Shown here: positions 6,970-15,402 of the stretch, one piece after another | Numbering within the stretch: the stretch's first letter is position 1 | Layout: every line of letters starts with the position of its first letter | Source of the DNA: CAZEVY01 sp964515555 | GTDB lineage: Bacteria > Acidobacteriota > Terriglobia > Bryobacterales > Bryobacteraceae | DNA length: 64,000 bases | Assembly (NCBI GenBank): GCA_964515555.1 | Contig: CAZEVY010000001.1 | Location: forward strand, 161,738-225,737 | Direction: 5' to 3' | The notes under the pieces: model-generated | What the model was told of the DNA's origin: nothing | The model's database searches: none | What the model saw: only the letters and a program-made list of their open reading frames with translations | Program-made: the position numbers and the translations under genes

Positions 6970-9081
6970 GTGAGGCGTCGCCCGGCGGGCGCGCTGCTCG
7001 TGGTCCTGAGCGCGGCGGCCCAGCAGCCTGCCGCGGAACCCAAAGCCTGGACCACGGCCGACGACCATCGCAACATGATGGAGCAGCTCGGAATCCGGAA
7101 GCTCCGGCCGGGCCGCAGTCCCAACCAGACCGCGCCCAACGCGGCCAACTACGACGAGTCCAAGGCCAATCCCTATCCGATCCTGCCGGACGCGCTCACG
7201 CTCAAAAACGGCCGCAAGGTGACGACCGCGCGCGAATGGTGGGAGCGGCGGCGGCCCGAGATCGTCGAGGACTTCGAGCGCGAGGTGGTCGGCCGGATAC
7301 CGAAGGACGTTCCCAAGGTGACATGGACCGTCGCGAGGTCGGTCACCGCGAACGTCGGCCCGCACCCGGTGGCCGGCAGACACCTCGTCGGGCGCGCCGA
7401 CAACTCGTCGTATCCCGCGATCGGCGTCGAGATTCAGATGATGCTGGTGACGCCGGCGGACGCGGGCAGGGCGCCCGTGATGATGATGTTCCGTCCCGGC
7501 GGCCTGCCGGGCGATCCGCCCCCGGCCGGCCCTGGTGGTCGCGTATTCACTCCGCCCACGGCAGCGGACCTGCCCGCCACCGAACAGCTCATCGCCGACG
7601 GCTGGGGTTACGCGTTCGTCAGCCCCGCGAGCATTCAGCCCGACAACGGGGCCGGTCTGACCAAGGGGATCATCGGTCTGGTCAACAAGGGCCAGCCGCG
7701 CAAGCCCGACGATTGGGGCGCGCTGCGCGCCTGGGCCTGGGGGGCGAGCCGCGGCCTCGATTACCTGGAAACCGATCCGGCGGTCGACGCCAGGCGCGTC
7801 GGAATCGACGGTGTCTCGCGATACGGGAAAGCGGCGCTGGTGGCGATGGCGTTCGACACGCGATTCGCCGCCGTGCTGGTGGGTTCCTCGGGCGAGGGCG
7901 GGGCGAAGCTCCATCGCCGCAATTTCGGCGAGGCGGTGGAGAATCTCACCGGCCAGGGCGGCTATCACTGGATGGCGGGGAATTTCCTGAAATACGGCGC
8001 CGAGGATGCGGTCTTCGGCAGTAAGACCCCCGGCGATCTTCCCGTCGACGCGCACCAGTTGATCGCACTGTGCGCGCCGCGCGCGACCTTCATCAGCTAC
8101 GGGGTGCCGGAGAAAGGCGACGCCCACTGGCTCGACCACCAGGGAAGCTACATGGCGGCGGTCGCGGCGGGGCCGGTGTTCCGGCTGCTCGGCGCGAAGG
8201 ACCTGGGCACGTCGGACGATTACATGAAGGAAAGGATGCCGGCGGTGAACGTCTCGATGCTCGACGGCCAGCTCGCCTGGCGCCAGCACGACGGCGGGCA
8301 CACCGACGGCCCCAACTGGAAGCACTTCATCCCCTGGGCCAACCGGATGCTGGGGCGCACACCGCCCGCGAGCCTGGCTCTGGCGCGCACGGATGCGAAT
8401 TCGCGCATCGCCCACGGGCAGTTGATCGCCAAGGCGAAGCAGGGCCGCATCGACGTGTACTTCGCCGGCGACTCCATCACGCGGCGCTGGGGCGCCACCG
8501 ATTATCCGGAGTTACTCGAGAACTGGAAGCGGAATTTCTTCGGATGGAACGCCGGCAACTTCGGCTGGGGCGCCGACCGGATCGAGAATATTCTGTGGCG
8601 GCTGGAGAACGGCGAGCTCGACGGCGTGAACCCCAAGGTCGTCGTCCTGCTGGCGGGGACCAACAACGTCGGCAACCGGCCGCCGGCCAACGAGGAGCAG
8701 CTCGTCTCCAGCATCACTCGCGGGATTCGCGCGACGCTGGCCGCCATGCGCTCCAAGGCGCCGGGCGCGACGATCGTCCTTACGGCGATCTTTCCGCGCA
8801 ACGACAACATGGCCGTCATGCCGGCCATCGACAGGATCAACGGCAGTCTCGCCAGGCTCGCCGACGGCAAGTCCATCCGGTTTCTGAACATCAACGACCG
8901 GCTCGCCGATGCGAACGGCAGGCTGTTCGAGGGCATGATGCACGACCGCTTGCATCCCACCGTGAAGGGCTACCAGGTCTGGGCCGACGCGTTGAAGCCG
9001 ATCCTGACGGAGTTGCTCGGTCCGTCGAAAGAGGAAGACCATGCTCCGCCGCCTACGGGAGATCCGAGCGCCCGAAGGTAG
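6970..9081 (+). CDS. CE15 glucuronoyl esterase fused to an SGNH/GDSL esterase
   Basis: 703-residue exported protein with two esterase modules. After a short signal (ALLVVLSAAA) residues about 60-465 form an alpha/beta hydrolase of carbohydrate esterase family 15. The nucleophile Ser is in GVSRYGK at about 283, matching the family's GxSRxGK, and the catalytic His is probably in HDGGHTDG at about 443. CE15 enzymes cleave the ester between 4-O-methyl-glucuronate on xylan and lignin. Residues about 490-690 are an SGNH hydrolase with block I FAGDSITRRW, block III LLAGTNNVG and block V HDRLHP, probably an acyl or acetyl esterase. The GTG start lies one base after the stop of the upstream gene. The combination suggests removal of two kinds of ester decoration from hemicellulose; activities are inferred. 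Confidence 0.88.
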   Translation: MRRRPAGALLVVLSAAAQQPAAEPKAWTTADDHRNMMEQLGIRKLRPGRSPNQTAPNAANYDESKANPYPILPDALTLKNGRKVTTAREWWERRRPEIVEDFEREVVGRIPKDVPKVTWTVARSVTANVGPHPVAGRHLVGRADNSSYPAIGVEIQMMLVTPADAGRAPVMMMFRPGGLPGDPPPAGPGGRVFTPPTAADLPATEQLIADGWGYAFVSPASIQPDNGAGLTKGIIGLVNKGQPRKPDDWGALRAWAWGASRGLDYLETDPAVDARRVGIDGVSRYGKAALVAMAFDTRFAAVLVGSSGEGGAKLHRRNFGEAVENLTGQGGYHWMAGNFLKYGAEDAVFGSKTPGDLPVDAHQLIALCAPRATFISYGVPEKGDAHWLDHQGSYMAAVAAGPVFRLLGAKDLGTSDDYMKERMPAVNVSMLDGQLAWRQHDGGHTDGPNWKHFIPWANRMLGRTPPASLALARTDANSRIAHGQLIAKAKQGRIDVYFAGDSITRRWGATDYPELLENWKRNFFGWNAGNFGWGADRIENILWRLENGELDGVNPKVVVLLAGTNNVGNRPPANEEQLVSSITRGIRATLAAMRSKAPGATIVLTAIFPRNDNMAVMPAIDRINGSLARLADGKSIRFLNINDRLADANGRLFEGMMHDRLHPTVKGYQVWADALKPILTELLGPSKEEDHAPPPTGDPSARR

Positions 9082-9871
9082 CCGGCTCGCGGCTCTCTGC
9101 GCGGCCGCCCTGGCGGTGGCGTTGCTGCTGCCGCCGGCGCTGGCGCAGTTCGGCGGTCGCGGGCGCTTCGAGGATCCTGGGGTCTCGCCCACGCGCCCGA
9201 GCGCCGAGTTCCACTTCATCCGCGTCGAGTACGTCGACATGTTCCGGCGGCGCGCCTTCGGACGCGGCTGGTGGATGCAGGACTGGCCCGAGGCCGAGAT
9301 TCACTTCGCACAGGGCATCAAACGGCTGACGCGAATCGACACCGGCGAGGGTCGCCATTTCCCGCTCACCGACGATCGTATTTTCGAGTACCCGTGGATT
9401 TACGCCACGCAGACCGGCTACTGGTCGCTCAGCGACGCCGAGACCAAACGCCTGCGCGAGTACCTGCTGCGCGGCGGCTTCCTGGTGACCGACGACTTCC
9501 ACGGCCCGCAGGACTGGGAGGTGTTCCGCGAGACCATGGAGCGCGTCTTCCCCGGCGAGCCGATTCTCGATATCGCCGACGGCGACTCCATCATGAACGT
9601 CGTCTTCGACATCAAGGAGCGGACCTACATTCCCGGCCTGCGGCACCTGCGACGCGGAGCGGGCGGCCGCGTCGACGTGCAGCCGGAGTTCGTGCCGCCC
9701 TACTGGCGCTCGATGTACGACCCCAAGGGCCGCATGGTCGTCGCGGTCAACTTCAACATGGATATCGGCGACGCCTGGGAGCACGCCGACATGCCGGAGT
9801 ATCCCGCCGAGATGACGGGTCTGGCGTACCGGTTCGGCATCAACTACATTGTTTATGCGATGACGCACTGA
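9041..9871 (+). CDS. DUF4159 domain-containing exported protein
   Basis: 276-residue protein with a basic N-terminus and a hydrophobic signal segment (LCAAALAVALLLPPALA). It is followed by a DUF4159 domain: the EFHFIRVEY strand, the repeated DDRIFEYPWIYATQTGYW region, the glycine-rich strand RGGFLVTDDFHG and a C-terminal LAYRFGINYIVYAMTH. DUF4159 resembles a glutamine-amidotransferase-like fold and is common in Acidobacteria and Planctomycetes, but its function is unknown. Its ATG lies inside the 3' end of the esterase gene (41-nt overlap) behind GAAAGAGGAAG, so the two are translationally linked. This is the last gene of the carbohydrate cluster. Confidence 0.85.
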   Translation: MLRRLREIRAPEGSRLAALCAAALAVALLLPPALAQFGGRGRFEDPGVSPTRPSAEFHFIRVEYVDMFRRRAFGRGWWMQDWPEAEIHFAQGIKRLTRIDTGEGRHFPLTDDRIFEYPWIYATQTGYWSLSDAETKRLREYLLRGGFLVTDDFHGPQDWEVFRETMERVFPGEPILDIADGDSIMNVVFDIKERTYIPGLRHLRRGAGGRVDVQPEFVPPYWRSMYDPKGRMVVAVNFNMDIGDAWEHADMPEYPAEMTGLAYRFGINYIVYAMTH

Positions 9872-9990
9872 GCGTCCGCGCGGGCGCGCTCCAGAATGGC
9901 GATCAACGCTTGCGCCCCGCTGCGTTGTGCGCGATGTTAACGGGAGGGAACCTGTTTCAGTCAACGGTCGCCAATATACGTTTGTTTTCG

Positions 9991-10018
9991 TAAACCCAAA
10001 CTTGCCGTTTGCCGATAG
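9991..10018 (+). promoter_or_regulatory. Predicted sigma-28 (FliA) promoter for flgM
   Basis: TAAA at 9991-9994 and GCCGATAG at 10011-10018, with 16 nt between them, closely match the flagellar sigma-28 consensus (TAAA, about 15 nt, GCCGATAA). The flgM start is 33 nt further on. Since FlgM is the anti-sigma factor for FliA, a FliA-driven flgM forms the known negative feedback loop. The spacer is one base longer than the ideal. Confidence 0.7.
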
Positions 10019-10050
10019 AGGCAATTGGGTGGTTACTGCCCCAGGGAATC

Positions 10051-10350
10051 ATGAGAATCGACAATTCCGGTTTGAGCGGCGTCAGTCCGGAGCGAACCGA
10101 TAAGATCGGACAGGCCAAGTCCGAAAATGCGGCGGTTGAGAAGCAGTCAGACAGCGCCGATCATGTGCAGCTCTCGAGCCTCAGCGAGACCGTGCGAGTG
10201 CTGGCGAGCGAAACGCCGGAGCGCAGCGCCAAGATCGAGCGGCTCGCCAAGGCGGTCGCGGCCGGGAACTACAGCGTCGACCCGGTCGAAGTGAGCAAGC
10301 GCATTGTGGACGACGCGCTCGAATCCGCGAGGCTGGACCAGTCGAAGTGA
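10051..10350 (+). CDS. flgM: Negative regulator of flagellin synthesis, anti-sigma-28 factor
   Basis: 99-residue small protein. The N-terminus is disordered and polar (MRIDNSGLSG, similar to the start of many FlgM proteins). The C-terminal half holds the two sigma-binding helices: VQLSSLSETVRVL, then RSAKIERLAKAVAAGNYSVDPVEVSKRIVDDAL, the classical FlgM helix-turn-YxVD-helix pattern. FlgM holds the flagellar sigma factor FliA until the hook is complete and is then exported. The ATG at 10051 was chosen over an upstream in-frame ATG (10009) because the upstream one overlaps the sigma-28 promoter. Its stop overlaps the GTG of the next gene by 4 nt. Confidence 0.92.
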   Translation: MRIDNSGLSGVSPERTDKIGQAKSENAAVEKQSDSADHVQLSSLSETVRVLASETPERSAKIERLAKAVAAGNYSVDPVEVSKRIVDDALESARLDQSK

Positions 10351-10706
10351 GCGAGGTTGTCCAGGAGCCGTCCCCGCTGGAGACGGCCGCGGCGGAACTG
10401 CGGGCCGCGCGCGAACACCTGAAGTCGCCGACGGTGGCGAGTTTCCCGGGCGTCGCCATACACCTGGCGGGCTCGGCCGAAGCGCTGCGGGAACTGCGCC
10501 GCCGCATGAAGCCCGGCGACCGCAATATGCTCCAGGGCTTTGACGGCTTCCGGCGGGAGCTGACGCTGACGCGCAAGATGCTGGAGAACGCCGGCGGGCT
10601 GTGGCTCGGTCTGGCGGAGCTGCATTTTCCCCGGGCATCGGCGTACGACAGCCGGGGCGCGGCCGAACCGGCGCCGGCGATGCCGGGGATATCGGTGGAA
10701 GGCTGA
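10347..10706 (+). CDS. Probable flagellar export chaperone (FlgN-like)
   Basis: 119-residue protein beginning at a GTG that overlaps the flgM stop (GTGA). It is mostly alpha-helical, with long charged helices at about 10-27 and 42-82, and has no signal or membrane segment. By sequence it is not a clear FlgN, but its size, helical make-up and position between flgM and flgK match FlgN, the cytoplasmic chaperone for FlgK and FlgL. The call rests mainly on gene order. Confidence 0.6.
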   Translation: MSEVVQEPSPLETAAAELRAAREHLKSPTVASFPGVAIHLAGSAEALRELRRRMKPGDRNMLQGFDGFRRELTLTRKMLENAGGLWLGLAELHFPRASAYDSRGAAEPAPAMPGISVEG

Positions 10707-10709
10707 AGT

Positions 10710-12059
10710 ATGGGCAATCTCTTCGCATCGCTGACGTCGGCCGGCGCCATGGAGTCGATCCAGAAGGCGCTCAGCCTCGTTCAGAACAACGTCTCCAATG
10801 CGTCGACGCGTGGGCAGCGGATTCGCCCGGAGAGCCTGCCGTTCGACATCGCCTCGGGACTGCCCGGCGGCATGGCGGCGCGCGACCTCATCAGCTACCG
10901 CACGGAATACCTCGAGACCACGGTCCGGCAGCAGAGCCAGCGGCAGGGGCGCCTCTCGCAGCAGGCCGACGACCTGGCGCAGATCGAGCCGGTGTTCGAC
11001 ATCGGAAGCCAGTCGGGGATTTCCCACGCGGTCGACCAGTTCTTTCAAAGCGTCTCGCGATGGGCGGCGACCCTGAACGACGCCGCCGCGCGCCAGGGGG
11101 TGCTCGGCCGGGCGAAAGCGATGTCCGAGAGCTTCCAGCACGCTTCCGCGACGCTGACGCGCGTGCTAAACGGCTCGCGCAGTCAGATTCACGACACCGT
11201 AGCGTCCATCAACCAGTTCGCCGACCGGCTGCGCGCCTGTAACATCGCCGTGCGCTCCGGCGATCGCGGTCCGGGCGACCCGGGACTCGGCGCCGAGGTC
11301 CACGGGATGCTCGAAGAGCTTTCCGGGCTGATCGACTTTACCGCCGCGCGCCGGCAGGACGGAGCGCTGACGATTCTCGCCGGCGGCCAGATTCCTCTGG
11401 TGCTCGGCGACCAGTCGTACGCGTTGTCGGCGGACACATCGACGGGACTGGCGGCGATTCGCGACGCGAACGGCGCCGACGTTTCCGGGCTGATCCAGGA
11501 CGGCCGCCTTAAAGCGCACCTGGACACGCAGAACAACTTCATCCCGTCGCTGGCGGCAGACCTCGACCTGCTGGCGCAGGCGGTGGCCGACAGCGTCAAC
11601 GCCGGCCTGGCCGCGGGCGTCGACCGGAACGGACTTCCGGGCGCGGCCCTGTTCAGCTACGACGCCGGCATGGGCGCGGCGTCAACGATCGCCGTGACGG
11701 CGATTCAGTCCGCCGGTCTCGCGGCGGCGCTCCAGGCGGCGCCGGGCGGCAACGGCAACGCGCTCGTGCTGGCCGGGCTGGCCCAGGCGCAGCTCGTCAC
11801 CGGCACGACCTTTTCGGGATTCTCCGGGGCCATCGCTTCGCGCGCCAGACGGCTCCTCGACGATGCGCGGCAGGACGCGCAGACGCAGTCGCTGCTGCTG
11901 GCCCAGGCGCGGGCGTTTCGATCCGAGGAAGCCGCGGTGCCGCTCGACGAGGAGGCGGTGCGACTGGTCGAATTCCAGCGGTACTACCAGGCCGCGGCGC
12001 AGTTGTTCAGCACCATCGACGAGATGGCCGAAGAGCTCCGGACAGTTTCTCAGCAGTAG
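10710..12059 (+). CDS. flgK: Flagellar hook-associated protein 1
   Basis: 449-residue hook-filament junction protein. The conserved N-terminal helix (SIQKALSLVQNNVSNASTRG, with the NVSNAST form of the axial-protein motif) and the C-terminal coiled helix (LVEFQRYYQAAAQLFSTIDEM, the usual L.xFQ.aYqA.a..i.t.demxxxL) flank a variable middle. Residues 1-90 and 400-449 would form the D0/D1 domains. It is exported through the flagellar type III system. No flgL follows; the next gene is convergent, so the partner HAP3 must lie elsewhere. It starts 3 nt after the FlgN-like gene. Confidence 0.93.
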   Translation: MGNLFASLTSAGAMESIQKALSLVQNNVSNASTRGQRIRPESLPFDIASGLPGGMAARDLISYRTEYLETTVRQQSQRQGRLSQQADDLAQIEPVFDIGSQSGISHAVDQFFQSVSRWAATLNDAAARQGVLGRAKAMSESFQHASATLTRVLNGSRSQIHDTVASINQFADRLRACNIAVRSGDRGPGDPGLGAEVHGMLEELSGLIDFTAARRQDGALTILAGGQIPLVLGDQSYALSADTSTGLAAIRDANGADVSGLIQDGRLKAHLDTQNNFIPSLAADLDLLAQAVADSVNAGLAAGVDRNGLPGAALFSYDAGMGAASTIAVTAIQSAGLAAALQAAPGGNGNALVLAGLAQAQLVTGTTFSGFSGAIASRARRLLDDARQDAQTQSLLLAQARAFRSEEAAVPLDEEAVRLVEFQRYYQAAAQLFSTIDEMAEELRTVSQQ

Positions 12060-12061
12060 CC

Positions 12062-13486
12062 TCAGCGCGGCGCCGCAACGACGATCCTGCCGCCCTCCTC
12101 CACCAGCCGCACGCGGCCATCATCCTCTTCGCAGGCTGGAATCGCCGCGCCGAGGTAGTAGTTCAAGCCGTACCAGTTGCTCCGCGAGAGGCTCTCCGCG
12201 CAGGTCTTCGACGGGTCGACGACGAGCCGCCGTGACGCGGGGCGGGCGCTGGCGCGCTCGTCGAGCGCCGGGTAGGCGCGGGATTTGAGATACACCACTC
12301 CGATGGTCGTTGCCACGGCGATCGTACCGATGGCGATTCCGCGGCGGCCGGCTCGCTCCAGCCACCACGCGGCGGCCGCCAGCGCGACCGCCATCGCGGC
12401 CGCGGGCAGGTGGAACGGCGGGCGCGGAGCGTCGCCGAGGCCGTCGGCGACGGCGTGGGGCAGCATCGCGGCGACGGCGGGGAGCATCGCCAGGGGCAGG
12501 GCGCATAGCGGCAGCAGCCATCGCGACGCGCCTTCGGCCAATCGAACGCCGGCCAGCGCCGCGATCGGCGGAAACAGCGGCAGCAGGTAGCCGGGGAGCT
12601 TGTTGGCGTTCGCCGAGAAGAACACGAATCCGAAGACAAGCCAGGCGAGAAGAAACCGCAGGCGCACGTCGGCGGCGCGATGAGCGACTGTCGCCGCCAG
12701 CGGAGTCCAGGGCAGAAGGCCGGCGGCGAGCACCGGAAGGTAGAACCAGAACGGCTGCTCGTGGCCGATGGTCTCCCCTGACGTCAACCGCTGGAAATGG
12801 TGCTTCCAGAACAGGTCGAGGAGGAAGGCCGACCCGTGCCGCGCGGTCATGGCGACATACCAGGGCGCGGCCACCGCGATCGCCACCAGCGCGGGTACGA
12901 TCAGCTCGCGCCACCGCCGGCGCGCCATCCACACGAGCGGCGTGGCCAGTGCGATCGGCACCAGCGCCTTGGCGAGAATCGCGAGGCCGAAGAGCGCGCC
13001 GGCTATCGGCAGCCGATTCGGCGCGCCGCCGTTCAACCAGGGAAGCGCGACCAGCATCGCAGCCGAGAACGTGACCGCGAGGGGCAGATCGGTCACGCCG
13101 AGCTGCGAGAACGCCACCCAACCGCCGCAGGTGGCGAGAATCGCGGTCGAATACCACGCCGCACGATCGCCGAACTCGCGCGCCAAAGCGCGACGGAAGA
13201 ACCAGAGGAACGCGGCGCTCAGGAGCGCCACCGGCAGCCGAGCGGCCCACTCATCGCCGAGGCCCAGGCGCGTGGCCGCGGCGATCATCCAATACGTGAG
13301 CGGCGGTTTCTCGAACCAGGGCGCGCCCCACAACGACGGCGTGATCCAGTCGCCCGAGCGCGCCATCTCGCGCCCGATCCAGGCGTAGCGCGGCTCGTCC
13401 GGCCCCAGCAGGCCGGCGCCGGTAATCCCGTGGAACAAAAGGAAGTAAGCGCAGACGGCGGCGATCGCCGCGAGCCGGAAGGTCAC
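12062..13486 (-). CDS. ArnT/PMT_2-like membrane glycosyltransferase
   Basis: 474-residue polytopic membrane protein with about 11-12 hydrophobic segments. The N-terminal periplasmic loop carries the hallmark DEPRYAWIGREM (Asp-Glu of the GT-C active site) and the WFEKPPLTYW motif, both typical of the ArnT/PMT_2 group (glycosyltransferase families 39/83). Members transfer a sugar from a polyprenyl-phosphate carrier to lipid A, protein or other acceptors on the periplasmic side. The last about 70 residues form a small soluble tail. Donor and acceptor are unknown. It is convergent with flgK, with 2 nt between their ends. Confidence 0.88.
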   Translation of the reverse strand: MTFRLAAIAAVCAYFLLFHGITGAGLLGPDEPRYAWIGREMARSGDWITPSLWGAPWFEKPPLTYWMIAAATRLGLGDEWAARLPVALLSAAFLWFFRRALAREFGDRAAWYSTAILATCGGWVAFSQLGVTDLPLAVTFSAAMLVALPWLNGGAPNRLPIAGALFGLAILAKALVPIALATPLVWMARRRWRELIVPALVAIAVAAPWYVAMTARHGSAFLLDLFWKHHFQRLTSGETIGHEQPFWFYLPVLAAGLLPWTPLAATVAHRAADVRLRFLLAWLVFGFVFFSANANKLPGYLLPLFPPIAALAGVRLAEGASRWLLPLCALPLAMLPAVAAMLPHAVADGLGDAPRPPFHLPAAAMAVALAAAAWWLERAGRRGIAIGTIAVATTIGVVYLKSRAYPALDERASARPASRRLVVDPSKTCAESLSRSNWYGLNYYLGAAIPACEEDDGRVRLVEEGGRIVVAAPR

Positions 13487-13508
13487 GTTCCTTCAGTATA
13501 ATGAGGGC

Positions 13509-13954
13509 GTGTCGTCTCGCGCGCTGGCATTTTTCTGGATCGGCGCGCTTTTCGCCGACGTGCGCGGATGCGCCTGCGACGCCTCGAAGCCCGAGACGCT
13601 CGCCGCCCGCGAATGCAGCCTGTGCAGTGAGGCCGAGAAGCACCCCCCCGCCGAGAGCGTCTTCTTTCTGAAGGACATCAATCCGCGCAAGCCGAACCGG
13701 TGGCTCGCGCTCCCGCGCGCCCACTACGAGGGCGGCCACGGTCCCGAGCTGATGACGCGCGCCGAGCGCACCGCCTTGTGGAAAGCGGCGATCGGCAAAG
13801 CGAAGGAGCTATGGGGAGACGAGTGGGGACTGGCGTACAACGGCGAGACCGTGCGCACGCAGTGTCATGGGCACATCCACATCGGAAGGCTCCTGAAGGG
13901 CGTCGAGTATGGGACGCCGCTGGTGGTCGCGCGGCCCGACGATATTCCCGCGCC
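13509..13954 (+). CDS. HIT-superfamily protein with signal peptide, 3' end lost in a gap
   Basis: The 148 visible residues start at GTG 13509 with a possible signal segment (ALAFFWIGALFADVRG). A cysteine-rich stretch (CACDAS, ECSLCSEAE) follows, then the HIT-like fold: FLKDINPRKPNRWLALPRAHYE and the histidine triad region CHGHIHIGRLL (His-x-His-x-His near 119-124). HIT proteins are nucleotide hydrolases or transferases; the exported form resembles CDP-diacylglycerol pyrophosphatase in layout. The reading frame runs into the 100-N gap, so the C-terminus is missing. The apparent continuation into the altronate dehydratase after the gap is an accident of frame. Confidence 0.72.
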
Positions 13955-14054
13955 NNNNNNNNNNNNNNNNNNNNNNNNNNNNNNNNNNNNNNNNNNNNNN
14001 NNNNNNNNNNNNNNNNNNNNNNNNNNNNNNNNNNNNNNNNNNNNNNNNNNNNNN
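13955..14054. other. Assembly gap of 100 N
   Basis: Exactly 100 N, the conventional length for a gap of unknown size. It removes the 3' end of the HIT gene and the 5' end of the altronate dehydratase gene, and possibly more genes between them. Confidence 0.98.
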
Positions 14055-15392
14055 ATCGTGCGCTACGGCCAGGTGATGGGCCGCGCGCGCGTCGCGATTG
14101 CGCCGGGCAGTCATGTGCACACGCACAACGTCGCTTTCGAGGAGCTGACGTTCGACTACGAGTATCCGGCCGGCGAGATTCCACTGCCGCAGGCGCCGGC
14201 GCGCGGTCCGGTGTTCCTCGGCTACCGGCGCGAGGACGGCCGTGTCGGGACGCGCAACTACATCGCCGTGGTCGCGGCCAGCAACTGCGCGGCGCACACG
14301 GCCGAGCTGATCGCATCGAGCTTCGCCGGCGAGACGCTGCCGCCCAACGTCGACGGCGTGACCGCGTTTCCGCACGGCGAGGGCTGCGGGCACACGATCG
14401 GGCCGGACACCGAGCAACTGCGGCGGACGCTGGCCGGAGTGCTCGACCATCCCAACGTCGCCGGCGCGATCATCCTCGGACTGGGCTGCGAGGTCAACCA
14501 GATCGACCACTACCTGGGTCCGAACGCGCCGCGCACGGATCGGCTGGTGGGCATGACGCTGCAATCGAGCGGCGGCACGCGGGCGACGGTGGACGCCGCG
14601 CGCGCCGAGATTCGCAAGATGATGGATCAGGCTTCGGCGGAGAAGCGCGTCGAAACACCGGCGTCGAAGATCGTTCTTGGACTGAACTGCGGCGGATCGG
14701 ATTCGTTTTCGGGAATCACGGCGAACCCGGCGCTGGGCCACTGCTGCGACCGCCTGGCGAGCCTTGCGGCCACGTCGGTGCTGGCCGAGACCACCGAGAT
14801 CTTCGGGGCGGAGCATCTGCTGGTGCGCCGCGCCCGGAATCGCGCCGTCGCCGAGCGGCTGCTGGGGTTCGTGCGCGGCTACAAGCAGTACCTGACGCGC
14901 TTCGGCGGGAGCTTCGACGACAACCCGTCGCCGGGGAACAAGGAAGGCGGGCTGACGAATATTCTGGAGAAGTCGCTGGGAGCGGTCGCCAAGGCGGGCA
15001 CGTCGCCGCTGATGGACGTGGTGGATTACGCCGAGCGCATCGCCTCGCCGGGCTTCGTGTTTATGAATACGCCGGGCTACGACCCGGTGTCGCTCACGGG
15101 ACTGGCGGCGGGCGGCGTGAACCTGATCGCGTTCACGACGGGACGCGGCAGCGCCATCGGGTTCCCGACGATTCCGGTGATCAAGATCGCGACCAACAGT
15201 GTGACTTACCGGCGCATGCGCGACAACATGGACGTAAACGCAGGCCGGATCGCCGACGGCGAGTCGACGATCGAGGGGATCGGCGGCGAGATATTTGACC
15301 TGGTGCTGCGCGTGGCGAGCGGGGAGCGGACGTGCGCGGAGCGGCTGGGTCATAAGGAGTTCGTGCCGTGGCGCATTGGGCCGGTGCTGTAG
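14055..15392 (+). CDS. uxaA: UxaA family hydrolase (altronate dehydratase-like), 5' end lost in a gap
   Basis: 445 visible residues of an altronate/galactarate dehydratase family enzyme. The first 40 residues are the end of a SAF domain (YGQVMGRARVAI, HVHTHNV). The large catalytic domain then begins with the YRREDGRVGTRN motif and contains FPHGEGCGHT, ILGLGCEVNQ, LNCGGSDSFSGIT and PGYDPVSLTGLAAGG, including the conserved cysteines and Gly-rich loops thought to bind iron and substrate. The family dehydrates sugar acids such as D-altronate to 2-keto-3-deoxy acids in uronate catabolism. Only about 50-60 residues seem to be missing. The context (CE15 glucuronoyl esterase, amidohydrolase) fits uronate use, but which sugar acid is used is uncertain. 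Confidence 0.88.
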   Translation: MVRYGQVMGRARVAIAPGSHVHTHNVAFEELTFDYEYPAGEIPLPQAPARGPVFLGYRREDGRVGTRNYIAVVAASNCAAHTAELIASSFAGETLPPNVDGVTAFPHGEGCGHTIGPDTEQLRRTLAGVLDHPNVAGAIILGLGCEVNQIDHYLGPNAPRTDRLVGMTLQSSGGTRATVDAARAEIRKMMDQASAEKRVETPASKIVLGLNCGGSDSFSGITANPALGHCCDRLASLAATSVLAETTEIFGAEHLLVRRARNRAVAERLLGFVRGYKQYLTRFGGSFDDNPSPGNKEGGLTNILEKSLGAVAKAGTSPLMDVVDYAERIASPGFVFMNTPGYDPVSLTGLAAGGVNLIAFTTGRGSAIGFPTIPVIKIATNSVTYRRMRDNMDVNAGRIADGESTIEGIGGEIFDLVLRVASGERTCAERLGHKEFVPWRIGPVL

Positions 15393-15402
15393 AGGAGGAA
15401 GG

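Noticed and set aside
5037..7148. 703-codon minus-strand frame opposite the Gfo/Idh/MocA gene
   Set aside because: Translation is His/Arg/Val-rich low-complexity and antisense to three well-supported genes.
13509..15392. A single 627-residue HIT-altronate dehydratase fusion
   Set aside because: The two halves are joined only through 100 N of unknown length; both families normally stand alone and the UxaA N-terminus is missing.
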